A stretch of 64,000 nucleotides of DNA from an uncultured Rubrobacteraceae bacterium (lineage in GTDB: Bacteria > Actinomycetota > Rubrobacteria > Rubrobacterales > Rubrobacteraceae): contig CADCVE010000007.1 in the NCBI GenBank assembly GCA_902806065.1, positions 62,001-126,000 of the forward strand, given 5' to 3'. Positions 1-7,051 of the stretch are shown here, piece by piece. The notes below the pieces were generated by a model. It was not told the origin of the DNA, did no database searches, and saw only the letters and a program-made list of their open reading frames with translations. The translations under genes were made by a program, and so were the position numbers. Each line of letters begins with the position of its first letter. The first letter of the stretch is position 1.

Positions 1-315
1 GCGCGAGCGCGCGAGGCCCTCTTGGGTCTAGCCGCCGCCGTGCAGGCGGTGCTCCCGGAGGACGCTATTAGCGCGCGGTTTGGCGACGACGAGGTCTGCG
101 CCGTCCTGCCCGGTATCAGCGCCGAGGACGCCTATGAGCTGGCGGAGGAAGTGCTGAGACGGGTCACGGAGGGTCCGGAGGACCTGCTCGCTGATGCCGG
201 GGTCGCTGAGTACCCGGGCCATGGAGAGAACACCGGTGAGCTACTCAACGCCGCGTTCAAGGCGCTGAACGTAGCCAAACGCGTCGGTGGCAGCGGCATC
301 GTCGTGGCGCACTGA
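1..315 (+). CDS. GGDEF-domain protein, C-terminal part (cut by window edge)
   Basis: The reading frame is open from base 1, so the gene starts outside the window and only the C-terminal ~104 residues are visible. They match the second half of a GGDEF (diguanylate cyclase) domain: an ARFGDDEV stretch stands where the RxGGDEF active loop should be, followed by the usual helix and the terminal YPGHGEN...LLNAAFKALNVAKR region. The signature is degenerate (GDDEV instead of GGDEF), so cyclase activity is doubtful; it may be an effector or inactive domain. A decayed copy of the same region lies at 2545-2884. A broken heme-monooxygenase copy follows after 18 bases. Confidence 0.7.
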   Translation, partial: ARAREALLGLAAAVQAVLPEDAISARFGDDEVCAVLPGISAEDAYELAEEVLRRVTEGPEDLLADAGVAEYPGHGENTGELLNAAFKALNVAKRVGGSGIVVAH

Positions 316-333
316 CGAACGGTAGGGGCTGAA

Positions 334-600
334 CATGTTCGCCGTATTCAACCGCCTACAGGTGGAAGAGGGAGCGGCTGATCAGGTGGTCGAGCGGTTC
401 GCTAATGGCCGGGGCTACGTGTAGGATTTTCCGGGCTTCTTTTCGATAGAGGTTTTGAACTCCGAAGTGGGGGACGAGGTGCTGGTAATTGCTCGCTGGC
501 GAGACTAGGACACTCTCGACTCTGGATTCATAGCGAGGAGTTCTATACACCGTCCGCACTAGCAGTGCCCCGACTTATCGTCACGGTCGTGAAGTAGAAG
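334..600 (+). pseudogene. Decayed copy of the IsdG/MhuD-like monooxygenase
   Basis: Translation from ATG 334 starts MFAVFNRLQVEEGAADQVV and tracks the intact gene at 2903-3220 residue by residue, but a TAG interrupts it after about 29 codons and another follows the ...VIARWRD segment. Homology can be followed to the FIAR/VHSEEF region and then fades; the right edge is approximate. The active-site Asn6 is still readable, but the Trp and His region is lost. It directly follows the GGDEF gene, the same order as in the second copy downstream. Confidence 0.75.
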
Positions 601-1008
601 TGAGGCGCAGATACCCCCTATAGTGTGCGCGATGTGATCCGCTGAGCTCTCGACAACCCTGTTCAGCGTCTCAGTTTCCGAAACGGGCTACAGCAGTCCT
701 AGAGATGCGGTCTATTCCCGCTTATCACGCAAAGATTACGCAACTTTTTTGTGACGGTGAGCTTCGATCTTGTGCAGGTTGTTAGTATCTCAGCCTGATA
801 CCAAACTCCCATAGCAGCGATTTTTAGCATCTTTTCTTCTCTTGCAGTGATAATCGACGAGTCGAGAAGAGGAGACCTATCCTGCCCAAATTATCACGAC
901 CAGATAAGGCATAGAACCGCCTTGCATACCGAGCTGAGGAGCCCAATACTCTCACATGTATTTCGACCTTGAAGGTCGACTAGAGGTGTATGTGATGGAG
1001 GGGGATAG
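601..1008. other. Gene-free stretch with two hairpins ahead of the wall hydrolase
   Basis: No convincing coding frame on either strand; this stretch is visibly AT-richer than its neighbours. Two inverted repeats are visible: TCTTCTC (835-841) with GAGAAGA (864-870), and TCGACCT (963-969) with AGGTCGA (973-979) around a 3-base loop, the latter 30 bases before the GTG start of the wall hydrolase. I looked for the conserved blocks of cyclic-di-AMP and cyclic-di-GMP riboswitches here and did not find them. The remainder may be the eroded end of the duplicated monooxygenase region. Confidence 0.5.
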
Positions 1009-2490
1009 GTGTTGTTTAGATCGAGAGTCGTACGATTGCCGTGGGCCGTGTTCCTGGCCTGCGGGCTACTGCTATTGTGCGCAGGGCGCGCCAACGCAGA
1101 GGAGGTGCTAGCCTCCTGGTACGGCCCTGGCTATTATGGACTGCCGACGGCGAGCGGCGAACCGTACGACGCCTCCGGTTACACCGCGTCTCATGAGACG
1201 CTGCCGTTGGGTACGGAATTAGAGGTGGGCTACGGGGGCAAGTCGGTCCTGGTGACTGTCAACGATCGGGGAGATTTCCCCGGCGAACGCGAGTTGGACC
1301 TCTCTCAAGCAGCGGCACAGGAGCTTGGTTTGACGGAAGCTGGCGTAGATTATGTGGAGGTCAACTACCCAATCGGCGGTGCTCAAAACGACGAAGCCCC
1401 GGTCGGGGGCTACCCAAGCTATGTGGGTGGCAGCACCGGTTCCGATATTGATGGCCAAGCGGGCCACTCCATCGGCGCTGACGCCCCTCCCGAGGTAACC
1501 CAAATCAACGGCCTGGTAGGCGATGGTACAAGTTCTCCAAGCTACTCGGGAGGTGGCAGTGCCACGGCACCGGGTACTGTTCGGGACGAGGCTAACGAAG
1601 AGATGCTTGAGCCCCTTAACAGGTTGCCTCAGAACGAGTTGACTCAGAATGGGCTGCCGCAGAACGGGCTGCCCCCGGACGAGCTGGCGCAGGGTGGGGG
1701 TTTCAGTGCAGGCACCCCGTACGGAGCAAACGACCGGGAGCTCGTGGCACAGCCAAACGAGATCGGTACGGGGGGCTACCCTCCTGTGCAACCGTACGGG
1801 ATCGACACCGGTTTTATCGGGCGTCAGGAGGGCTTCCTCCTGGATGCGTACGTCCCTGACCCGGAGTTTAGTAGGAGCGGGGTTACAGTTGGGACGGGCG
1901 TGGACATAGGTCAGCGGAGTGCGGCGGATATCCAGGCTCTGAACATCCCAGAGGCGCTGAAGCAGAAGTTGATACCTTACGCTTTGCTGACGGGGCAGGA
2001 CGCCGTCAACTTCTTGGCCAACCGTCCGCTACGCCTGACCGAAGACGAGGCGTACGCTCTAGACCAGGCGGTGGCCCAAGATATCTTTGGGGATGTAGCG
2101 ACCCTCTACGACGCGGCTGCTACCGGAGACTCGTTCTTGGAGCTTCCCTTGGAGGCTAGGACAGCCCTCGGCGACGTGGCTTACCAGTACGGACCCAACC
2201 TGGCGCAGCAGCTGCCTGATTTCTGGGGCGATGTCACGCAGGGACGTTGGGACGAGGCGACACAGACTCTGAGAGATTTCGGCGACCGCTACCCGGAACG
2301 CCGGAACGAGGAAGCGGACCTCTTGGAGCAAGCGATTGGGCGCGGGGATCTCGCCTCCTACCTGGTACAGCCGGGAGATACCCTATCCGGCGTTGCCTCC
2401 CGGCGGGGAGCCTCCGCCGAGTACCTGGCTGCGCGTAACGGCCTTCCTGATCCCAACGTCATTTACGATGGCCAACCGCTCTATTATTGA
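1009..2490 (+). CDS. Secreted wall hydrolase: RlpA barrel + pesticin-type lysozyme + LysM
   Basis: 493 residues with a signal peptide (hydrophobic segment ~12-26, cut near ANA30). Residues ~32-120 are an RlpA-type double-psi beta-barrel (ASWYG at 35-39, TASGE, LPLGT, VNDRGDF with the catalytic-type Asp, ELDLS). A low-complexity linker of ~150 residues follows. Residues ~266-445 resemble the pesticin C-terminal/phage-lysozyme-like muramidase fold (GRQEGF with Glu274, then GVTVGTGVDIG with Thr293/Thr296 and Asp299, the expected Glu-Thr-Asp set). A single LysM closes the protein (YLVQPGDTLSGVA, ~451-492). Probably cleaves or remodels peptidoglycan outside the cell. GTG 1009 follows a GGAGGGGG; TTG 1012 is an alternative start. 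Confidence 0.85.
   Translation: MLFRSRVVRLPWAVFLACGLLLLCAGRANAEEVLASWYGPGYYGLPTASGEPYDASGYTASHETLPLGTELEVGYGGKSVLVTVNDRGDFPGERELDLSQAAAQELGLTEAGVDYVEVNYPIGGAQNDEAPVGGYPSYVGGSTGSDIDGQAGHSIGADAPPEVTQINGLVGDGTSSPSYSGGGSATAPGTVRDEANEEMLEPLNRLPQNELTQNGLPQNGLPPDELAQGGGFSAGTPYGANDRELVAQPNEIGTGGYPPVQPYGIDTGFIGRQEGFLLDAYVPDPEFSRSGVTVGTGVDIGQRSAADIQALNIPEALKQKLIPYALLTGQDAVNFLANRPLRLTEDEAYALDQAVAQDIFGDVATLYDAAATGDSFLELPLEARTALGDVAYQYGPNLAQQLPDFWGDVTQGRWDEATQTLRDFGDRYPERRNEEADLLEQAIGRGDLASYLVQPGDTLSGVASRRGASAEYLAARNGLPDPNVIYDGQPLYY
1618..1692 (+). repeat. 15-base in-frame repeats in the hydrolase linker
   Basis: Four to five imperfect 15-base units encode the pentapeptide pattern xLPQN / xLTQN / xLPPD / xLAQG between the RlpA barrel and the lysozyme domain. 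Such a run can change length by slippage and would alter the spacer between the two catalytic domains. Confidence 0.6.
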
Positions 2491-2544
2491 GAGTACTTCA
2501 AAGCGCGTACGGTTGAATGGCGCCTGTTGTCGTTGATGTAGCAT

Positions 2545-2884
2545 ATGCTTCCGCTATTGTGGCGAAGGATGAGATCGCGCAAGTATTTCACACCCTTCTC
2601 CGGCTCACCAACGCCTCAGGAGAGGGCGGGACTGAGAGCCGTGCTTGCGCCGTTTGGGGGTAATGAGCTCTGTGCTACTCTCCAGAATGAGTATAGAGGA
2701 AGCCAACGAGCCAGCGCAGCAGCAGCTGCGTCACTTGGCGTAGGGCCTGCAGGGCCTGTGGATCACGCTGGGGAGTTGGGTATCCTGAGTCTGGAAAAGA
2801 TGTTGGCCAAATCGGCGTCGCTATGGTCAGGACGTTGAATAGGGCAGAACGTGCCGGTGGCAGTGGCATCGTCGTGGCGCACTA
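2545..2884 (+). pseudogene. Decayed GGDEF-domain copy
   Basis: Frame 1 encodes a stretch with APFGGNELCATL, the position and shape of a GGDEF active loop (GGNEL), then degenerate sequence ending at a TGA at 2836. After a +1 shift the tail RTLNRAERAGGSGIVVAH and a TAA at 2882-2884 match the end of the GGDEF gene at 1-315 (ALNVAKRVGGSGIVVAH). The nucleotide match of the last ~40 bases and of the spacer into the next gene is obvious by eye. This is therefore a frameshifted relic of a duplicated GGDEF gene, not a functional reading frame. Confidence 0.65.
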
Positions 2885-2902
2885 AAGAACGAGAGGTCCT
2901 GA

Positions 2903-3220
2903 ATGATCGCTGTTGTTAATCGTCTGCCGGTGAAAGAGGGGGCGGCCGATCAGGTCGTCGAGCGGTTCGTGAATAGTCGGGGGAACGTGCAGGGGTTTCC
3001 GGGCTTCGTCTCTATGGAGGTCCTGAACTCTGAAGCAGGGGACGAGGTGCTGGTGATTACGCGCTGGCAAGACAAAGACGCCTTTGACTCCTGGGTTCAT
3101 AGCGAAGAGTTCAAGAAAGCTCACGCCAGAGGCGGCGCTGGAGAGCTGATGCGGGGGCACCCGCAGATGAGTACCTACGAGGTCGCTATCGAACGCGAGC
3201 CATCGAGCGGCTCAGCTTAG
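2903..3220 (+). CDS. IsdG/MhuD-like heme-degrading monooxygenase (ABM fold)
   Basis: 105 residues of the antibiotic-biosynthesis-monooxygenase fold (dimeric alpha-beta barrel). The three residues that define IsdG-type heme oxygenases are at the expected spacing: Asn6, Trp64 and His74 (compare Asn7/Trp66/His75 in mycobacterial MhuD). The FPGFVSMEVLNS segment and FDSWVHSEEF are also typical. Likely role: oxidative heme breakdown to release iron, in the cytoplasm. It is the intact partner of the broken copy at 334-600 and follows a decayed GGDEF copy after 18 bases. Assignment to heme substrate is by family residues; a general ABM oxygenase is the alternative. Confidence 0.82.
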   Translation: MIAVVNRLPVKEGAADQVVERFVNSRGNVQGFPGFVSMEVLNSEAGDEVLVITRWQDKDAFDSWVHSEEFKKAHARGGAGELMRGHPQMSTYEVAIEREPSSGSA

Positions 3221-3266
3221 AGACGACACCATCCCGCGGCTCTTCCGGGCGTGGAATGGCCTTCCG

Positions 3267-3407
3267 TCAGACCAGGGTGACCGGGAAGGAGACCACAGTC
3301 TCAGCCTTGGGGGGCTGATAGTGGCCCTTGCCAAGCACGCCAAAGGTAATCGCCAAGAGCATGATCAAGACGCCTATCATGAAAAGGTACGCTACGCGCT
3401 CTCGCAC
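3267..3407 (-). CDS. Small single-pass membrane protein (46 aa)
   Basis: A short frame on the minus strand starting at GTG 3407 with AAGGGAG just upstream. The product begins with a charged RER, has one strongly hydrophobic segment (about residues 6-26, rich in Leu, Ile, Met and Val) and a polar tail with GHYQPP and a C-terminal SFPVTLV. No family recognised. It is divergent from the Crp-family regulator at 3630, with a perfect 8-base inverted repeat between them. Size and composition argue for a real small protein, but it rests on sequence features alone. Confidence 0.5.
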   Translation of the reverse strand: MRERVAYLFMIGVLIMLLAITFGVLGKGHYQPPKAETVVSFPVTLV

Positions 3408-3419
3408 TCCATCTCCCTT

Positions 3420-3443
3420 ATACAGGATTCTACTGTCCTGTAT
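3420..3443. promoter_or_regulatory. Perfect inverted repeat, candidate operator
   Basis: ATACAGGA (3420-3427) and TCCTGTAT (3436-3443) are exact reverse complements separated by 8 bases. It lies 13 bases upstream of the start codon of the small minus-strand membrane protein and ~190 bases upstream of the Crp-family gene. The symmetric form fits a dimeric transcription factor; its neighbour, the Crp-family protein, is one candidate binder. Confidence 0.5.
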
Positions 3444-3629
3444 TCTACCCTAACTGCATCCGCCTTATGTTAATAAGGGAACAGGGTGGGTAGGAGCCTT
3501 GCACTGGTACCCTCTTCGAGGCTGTACTCAAGGCTAAGCTACGGACGTGGTGTACAATATTAGTGTCTATAGCAGACTCCTTTAGAGGGATGGCGCAGCG
3601 AGCTTTGAATCTCGACGTACAAGAGATGG

Positions 3630-4334
3630 GTGGTATTGGTGAGCGCTGATCTCGCGTTGAGTGAGTATGGCGAGTTGCAGGAACAGGAGTGCCGGGAGCT
3701 TCTGGAGATCCTGAGAAACATGGGTATCGCCTCGGCTGACAGGGTCTACCAGCCAGGGGACGCCATCTACAACGAGGGCGAGTATGGTGATGCTCTGTAC
3801 GTCCTGATCTCCGGGGTCGTGAAGTTGTTCAGGCCGTACTCTGGGACCAAGGAGGCAACCCTGCGACTCCTGAAGCAATGGGACATCTTCGGACACCTCG
3901 CGTTCTCCGGCGAGACCAAACAGCGTGCCTACGCCGAGGCGGTGACCGAGTGCAAGGTCACCAAGGTACCGAAGATCTTTATGGAGCGTGCCATCCGCCG
4001 GGAGCCACGCGCGGCCCTGAAGATGATGACGCTCCTGGAACTCAGGCTTGTACAGTACGAGGAACTCGTGCGCTGTCTACTCCCCCGCGAGACCGAGGTC
4101 CGGCTGGCGAACCTGCTGCCCATCCTCGCCCGCAAGTTCGGGGAGAGGGACGGACCCGCCGTGACCATTGACCTTCGCCTCACCCACCAGGACCTCGCCG
4201 CCATGGTCGCCTCGACCCGCGAGTCCGTCACTAAAGTCCTCAACGATATGCGTAACCGTGGCGTCCTCGAAACCGAAGCTGGACGCATTACCCTCAAGGA
4301 CTACGCTGCCATGGAGCGACTGAGCCGGACGTAA
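3630..4334 (+). CDS. Crp/Fnr-family transcriptional regulator
   Basis: 234 residues in the standard two-domain layout: an N-terminal cyclic-nucleotide-binding-type beta roll (QPGDAIYNEGEYGDALYVLISG, with the glycines of the roll) to ~residue 130, a long dimer helix, and a C-terminal winged helix-turn-helix (LTHQDLAAMVASTRESVTKVL). There is no N-terminal cysteine cluster, so it is not an Fnr-type iron-sulfur sensor; the ligand cannot be read from the sequence. GTG 3630, TTG 3636 and GTG 3639 are all possible starts. A TACAAT element at ~3552 could be its -10 box. Confidence 0.85.
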   Translation: MVLVSADLALSEYGELQEQECRELLEILRNMGIASADRVYQPGDAIYNEGEYGDALYVLISGVVKLFRPYSGTKEATLRLLKQWDIFGHLAFSGETKQRAYAEAVTECKVTKVPKIFMERAIRREPRAALKMMTLLELRLVQYEELVRCLLPRETEVRLANLLPILARKFGERDGPAVTIDLRLTHQDLAAMVASTRESVTKVLNDMRNRGVLETEAGRITLKDYAAMERLSRT

Positions 4335-4350
4335 GAGGACGTTCAGCAGA

Positions 4351-4400
4351 TAGTCGTCTCTTCGATAGCTGTTTAGCAACAGCTATCGAAGAGACGACTA
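4351..4400. terminator. 23-base-pair perfect hairpin after the Crp-family gene
   Basis: Bases 4351-4373 and 4378-4400 are exact reverse complements around a TAGC loop, an unusually long perfect stem beginning 17 bases after the stop codon of the regulator. There is no T-run on the plus side (GAGGAG follows), so a simple intrinsic terminator is not certain; RNA processing or a symmetric protein-binding role are alternatives. Confidence 0.6.
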
Positions 4401-4533
4401 GAGGAGTTAGGCTATACCCGCACCTCGCGTTGTCCGGTACACTGTGAGCCTGGAAAATTGGCTGCGGGGGACTGCGGCCGAGCAGAAAAATGCTGATCGC
4501 TCACTGCTGACTTCTTAGAAAGAGATACCGGAC

Positions 4534-5352
4534 GTGCTGGAGCTTATAGAGGCAATATTCCTGGGGATAGTGCAAGGGCTCACGGAGTTCCTGCCTGTCT
4601 CCAGTTCCGGGCATCTGTTGCTCGGGCAGTATTTTTTGGGTCTGGACCAGGAGAGGTTCGGGTTGTCTTTCGACGCGGCGATACACACGGGGACCGTGCT
4701 CGCCGTCGTCTCGTTCTTCTGGCGCGATCTCGTGGGGATGTTAATGGCCTTTCTACGTTCCCTGCGGGGGCCGGACTTCTCGGACGTCCAGCAGCGGATG
4801 GCGTATCTGATTATCGTAGCTACCGTTCCCGCTGGCCTTATCGGTTTCTTTTTCGAGAGCTTCTTCGAGACGGTGGTCCGTTCGCCGTGGGTCGTCGTCT
4901 TCAACCTGGTGCTGGTCGGGGTGCTGTTTATCGTCGGGGAGGCCGTCGGTAGCCAGAGGCGCCAGGCGTCCAAGCTCGGCTTTAAGGAGGCCGTCTGGAT
5001 CGGGCTGGCCCAGGCCACAGCCCTTATCCCCGGTATCTCCCGTTCCGGGGCTACTATCACCCTGGGGCTCTTCCTGGGCCTGCGCCGTGACGAGGCGGCC
5101 CGGTTTTCGTTCCTGATGAGCGTACCAATAACCGCCGCCGCGGCACTCTTGAGCGTCGGTGACGCGGTGAGCGAGCGAATAAGCGCTTATGACGCACTCC
5201 TCTTCACCGCCGGCTCCGTCTCCTCTGCCATCGTGGGATACCTCGCGATTCGGTTCCTCTTGAACTACCTCGTCGGCCACAGCCTGCGAGCCTTTGCCTA
5301 CTACCGGTTCGGCCTCGCCGCGGTCGTGGTCGCCCTGCTACTCTTGCTCTAA
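4534..5352 (+). CDS. uppP: Undecaprenyl-diphosphatase
   Basis: 272 residues, about eight membrane segments, with the two BacA/UppP signature loops: EFLPVSSSGH near residue 18-27 (catalytic Glu and Ser region) and PGISRSGATI near 168-177. It removes a phosphate from undecaprenyl diphosphate, recycling the lipid carrier for peptidoglycan and glycan export; overexpression in other bacteria gives bacitracin resistance. Length is normal for the family. GTG start; stands alone between the long hairpin and pheA. Confidence 0.93.
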   Translation: MLELIEAIFLGIVQGLTEFLPVSSSGHLLLGQYFLGLDQERFGLSFDAAIHTGTVLAVVSFFWRDLVGMLMAFLRSLRGPDFSDVQQRMAYLIIVATVPAGLIGFFFESFFETVVRSPWVVVFNLVLVGVLFIVGEAVGSQRRQASKLGFKEAVWIGLAQATALIPGISRSGATITLGLFLGLRRDEAARFSFLMSVPITAAAALLSVGDAVSERISAYDALLFTAGSVSSAIVGYLAIRFLLNYLVGHSLRAFAYYRFGLAAVVVALLLLL

Positions 5353-5604
5353 CACTTTGACACGACGGTGGAGGATTGGTGCTTTAATGCGTATCGTGCA
5401 CGCTCGAAGGATAGTAAGCCTCGAAGTACGCGGGAACTTTCGTCCGGACGAGGGGCGATTTACCCGGGAGAGACGCGCCCGCGCCTAGCGTGATCTTGTC
5501 TCTCCACAAACTATCTCGTGCACGTTACGAATACCGAAGGAGGACTTTCTCCAGCATGTTTGCTCCAGACAGTTGTAGTGTCGTAACTCTTTGTGTGATG
5601 AGGG

Positions 5605-6729
5605 GTGCTCATGTTCGCTAAGGAAGATGGTGGGGGGACGCCTGAGGAGATGGAGGGTTTGCGGGACGGCATCGACGCGGTAGACGCGGAGATCGTTCGG
5701 CTCCTCGACGAGAGGGCGCGGCTAGCACGCCGGGTCGGGGAGTTGAAGATCGCAAAGGGCCTGGACGCCTACGTCCCTTCCAGGGAGCGCAAGGTCCTGG
5801 ACCGGGCCAGCGACTTGAGCCGGGGGGACTTCCCGAAGGCCGGACTCGAAGCGGTCTTCCGGGAGATAGTCTCCTGCTCCATCTCACTGCAGGCGCCGTT
5901 GAAGATAGGGTATCTGGGACCGGAGTCTACTTTTACGCACGAGGCGGCGCGGCGGGCCTTCGGGACGAGCGTAGACCTCGAAGGGTACGCGACGGTTGCT
6001 GAGGTCTTTGCGATGGTCGAGCGCGGCGAGGCCCAGCACGGGGTCGTGCCGGTGGAGAACTCGATGGAGGGGGCCGTGACCCACACCCTGGACGAGTTGA
6101 TGGGCAGCCCTCTGAAGATCTGCGGCGAGGTCTACCTCCCGGTCTCCCAAAACCTGCTCTTCAAAGGGACCTCCCTCGAAGACGTGAAGGTCGTCTGCTC
6201 GCACCCGATGGCGCTGGCCCAGGCGGCTACCTGGCTGCGCCACGAGTTGCCTCACGCGATGTTGGAGGAGGTCGAGTCCACCGCGGAGGCGGCGCGACGG
6301 GCGGCGGAGGAGCCGGGGGTCGCCGCTGTTGGAAGCTCTCTAGCCGCCGAGTCTTACGGCCTCGAGGTCCTGGCCCGCAACGTGCAGGATGCCCGGACGA
6401 ACGCGACGCGCTTTATCGTGCTCGGCTGTTCGTGGGCGGGGCCAACGGGGAAGGACAAGACGAGCGTCGTATTCTCGTTCAAGGACCGGCCCGGGGGCCT
6501 GCGCGACGCACTCTCGGCCTTTGCCGGTGAGGGGATAGATCTCAGGCGTATCGAGAGTCGGCCTAGCCGGCGTCGAGCCTGGACCTACGTTTTCTTCGCG
6601 GACTTCGAGGGGCATCCGGAGGACGAGAAGGTGCAGCGCGCGCTGGCGAAGCTCGACGAGCACACTACGTACCTCACCCTGATCGGGGCTTACCCGGAGA
6701 TACCGCCGCCCGGGGGACCGGGAGCGTAG
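5605..6729 (+). CDS. pheA: Bifunctional chorismate mutase / prephenate dehydratase
   Basis: P-protein with three domains in order: chorismate mutase AroQ helices (~18-92, GIDAVDAEIVRLLDERA, SRERKVL), prephenate dehydratase (~99-275, IGYLGPESTFTHEAA and NATRFIVLG with the catalytic Thr-Arg-Phe at 268-270) and a C-terminal ACT domain (~288-362, RPGGLRDAL and ESRPSR, the phenylalanine-binding loops). It converts chorismate to phenylpyruvate for phenylalanine synthesis and is expected to be inhibited by phenylalanine. GTG 5605 is the longest start; ATG 5611 with GATGAGGGG upstream is at least as good. No T-box or Phe-rich leader is seen. Confidence 0.93.
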   Translation: MLMFAKEDGGGTPEEMEGLRDGIDAVDAEIVRLLDERARLARRVGELKIAKGLDAYVPSRERKVLDRASDLSRGDFPKAGLEAVFREIVSCSISLQAPLKIGYLGPESTFTHEAARRAFGTSVDLEGYATVAEVFAMVERGEAQHGVVPVENSMEGAVTHTLDELMGSPLKICGEVYLPVSQNLLFKGTSLEDVKVVCSHPMALAQAATWLRHELPHAMLEEVESTAEAARRAAEEPGVAAVGSSLAAESYGLEVLARNVQDARTNATRFIVLGCSWAGPTGKDKTSVVFSFKDRPGGLRDALSAFAGEGIDLRRIESRPSRRRAWTYVFFADFEGHPEDEKVQRALAKLDEHTTYLTLIGAYPEIPPPGGPGA

Positions 6730-6737
6730 GCACCACT

Positions 6738-6965
6738 CTGGACTTCAAGGCCGCCGCGCGCCTCGTCCTCCAGGAGGTCGGTCACCCCCTGCACTACACT
6801 GACATCACAGAGCTTGCCCTCGAATCCGGGTACCTGAAGAGCCGCGGCCGCACCCCCCACAACACCATGCGCGCCCGGCTCTCCGTTGACGTGCGCGATA
6901 ACGAAGAGAGTCCCTTTCTCCAGACCGCCCCGGGTGTCTACGGTCTCAAAGCCCTCGCCTCCTGA
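6738..6965 (+). CDS. Stand-alone HARE-HTH domain protein (75 aa)
   Basis: Nine bases after the pheA stop a frame encodes AARLVLQEVGHPLHYTDITE, then GYLKSRGRTPHNTMRARLS, and ends in PGVYGLKALAS. This is the HARE-HTH (HB1/ASXL/RNA polymerase delta) winged helix: the HPLHY...I start, the K-S-x-G-x-TP turn, and the terminal GVYGL strand. These domains are proposed to bind DNA in chromatin or restriction proteins. No ATG/GTG/TTG precedes the domain; only CTG 6738 is available, so it may use a rare start, be coupled to pheA, or be a relic. The conserved motifs are undamaged. Confidence 0.6.
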   Translation: MDFKAAARLVLQEVGHPLHYTDITELALESGYLKSRGRTPHNTMRARLSVDVRDNEESPFLQTAPGVYGLKALAS

Positions 6966-7051
6966 CGGCTCGCCCGGCACGCGGCGGGACTATGGAGATA
7001 ATATTGTATATTGGTAGCATGAAAGCATCTTGTAAGAGTAAGTAAGGGGTT

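Noticed and set aside
601-1008. Riboswitch (c-di-AMP or c-di-GMP) upstream of the wall hydrolase
   Set aside because: Actinobacterial wall hydrolases often have ydaO switches and a GGDEF gene is adjacent, so I checked, but none of the conserved blocks of either aptamer are present.
5387-5488. 33-codon basic frame after uppP
   Set aside because: Shine-Dalgarno spacing is poor, composition is Arg-rich random-like, and no motif is visible.
5556-5621. Possible leader peptide (21 codons) overlapping the pheA start
   Set aside because: It has only one Phe codon, its ribosome site is too far from the ATG, and no terminator/antiterminator pair is visible, so attenuation is not supported.
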